A DNA stretch of 64,000 nucleotides from Mucilaginibacter saanensis (GTDB lineage Bacteria; Bacteroidota; Bacteroidia; Sphingobacteriales; Sphingobacteriaceae): assembly GCF_014200575.1 (NCBI RefSeq), contig NZ_JACHBZ010000006.1:62001-126000 (forward strand). Direction: 5' to 3'. A program made the translations under genes and the position numbers. This document shows positions 63,596-64,000 of this stretch, piece by piece. Under the pieces are notes generated by a model, which saw nothing but the letters and a program-made list of their open reading frames with translations, did not search any database and was not told the origin of the DNA. Positions within the stretch are counted from its first letter, which is position 1, and each line of letters starts with the position of its first letter.

Positions 63596-64000
63596 ATGAA
63601 AAAACTGAATTTTTGCTTATCTCTCTTAGTTTCTGCATCCCTGTCAGCGAATGCGCAGCAAAGCGACTGGCACTTGATCAAAGACAAGATCACCACACCC
63701 TGGGCCGAAAAGGTTGACCCTAAAGCACCACTGCCCGAGTATCCTCGCCCTCAATTGGTAAGATCTAATTGGCAAAACCTGAATGGCTTGTGGAGCTATG
63801 CTATTGTGCCTAAAGCAACGACAGGCCCGGCCAATTACACTGGCAAAATATTGGTGCCATTTGCGGTAGAGTCGGCATTATCAGGTGTGGGTAAAACGGT
63901 TGGTAAGGATAGCATGTTATGGTATAAAACAAACATCACCCTTGATAAAACATTAAAAGGAAAAGATGTATTGCTGCATTTTGGCGCTGTTGACTGGCGT
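63596..64000 (+). CDS. Glycoside hydrolase family 2 (beta-galactosidase-like), N-terminal part
   Basis: 135 codons to the window edge. Signal peptide (about 1-21, ending ANAQ) then the sugar-binding (jelly-roll) domain of GH2 enzymes: RPQLVRSNWQNLNGLWSYAI, ILVPFAVESALSGVG and the LWYKTNITL strand, ending LLHFGAVDWR, all hallmarks of GH2 N-terminal domains. Catalytic residues lie beyond the window. Together with GH43 it points to an arabinose- and galactose-containing plant polysaccharide as the substrate. Confidence 0.85.
   Translation, partial: MKKLNFCLSLLVSASLSANAQQSDWHLIKDKITTPWAEKVDPKAPLPEYPRPQLVRSNWQNLNGLWSYAIVPKATTGPANYTGKILVPFAVESALSGVGKTVGKDSMLWYKTNITLDKTLKGKDVLLHFGAVDWR

Overview
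The window looks like a chromosomal segment of a Bacteroidota species, most likely family Sphingobacteriaceae (a Mucilaginibacter- or Pedobacter-like genome; this is inferred from family content, not from a marker gene). The grounds are three SusC/SusD pairs, a hybrid two-component system, promoters of the TAnnTTTG type, few Shine-Dalgarno sequences, and extragenic palindromes of a kind common in that group.

Layout. (1) 1-7027, minus strand: a tight sugar-acid operon reading out of the left edge. In transcription order it has a putative glycosyltransferase, an SpsF-type cytidylyltransferase, a transketolase split into two subunits, a class III aminotransferase, an SDR, and a KdsC-phosphatase/NeuB-synthase fusion cut by the window edge. 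It appears to make and activate an unusual nonulosonate-like sugar. (2) 7264-14067, minus: a SusC/SusD pair followed by two secreted phosphodiesterases (PI-PLC-like and GDPD-like). (3) 14068-18044: AT-rich accessory stretch with a NACHT/STAND-type ATPase and a small membrane protein. (4) 18242-32120, mostly plus: a Wzx/Wzy-type exopolysaccharide cluster with BY-kinase, flippase, polymerase, four glycosyltransferases, five left-handed beta-helix acyltransferases (one on the opposite strand) and an outer-membrane export lipoprotein. No initiating sugar-phosphate transferase is present. (5) 32225-34140, minus: an MFS transporter and a GntR/FadR regulator, each with a near-identical palindromic operator at its start. 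(6) 34708-46437, plus: SusC, SusD, a cyanophycinase-like S51 peptidase, a tRNA-Cys-like sequence, two DoxX-like membrane proteins, a YeiH-type exporter, a SoxD-like cytochrome c and a SoxC-like molybdenum sulfite dehydrogenase. This is a candidate system that couples outer-membrane uptake to oxidation of sulfite or a related sulfur compound. (7) 46623-52040, plus: SDR, UMF1-type MFS protein, extragenic repeats, an HscA-like Hsp70 and a secreted protein of unknown family. (8) 52180-64000: a polysaccharide utilization locus with GH43 and a hybrid sensor (minus), then SusC, SusD, DUF3823 lipoprotein and a GH2 enzyme cut by the right edge (plus).

No CRISPR array, rRNA, transposase or integrase was seen. 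Start codons were moved inward from the longest open frame where that frame began with TTG or GTG and a good ATG followed. Two genes (51024, 57395) seem to need a TTG start to keep their signal peptides.
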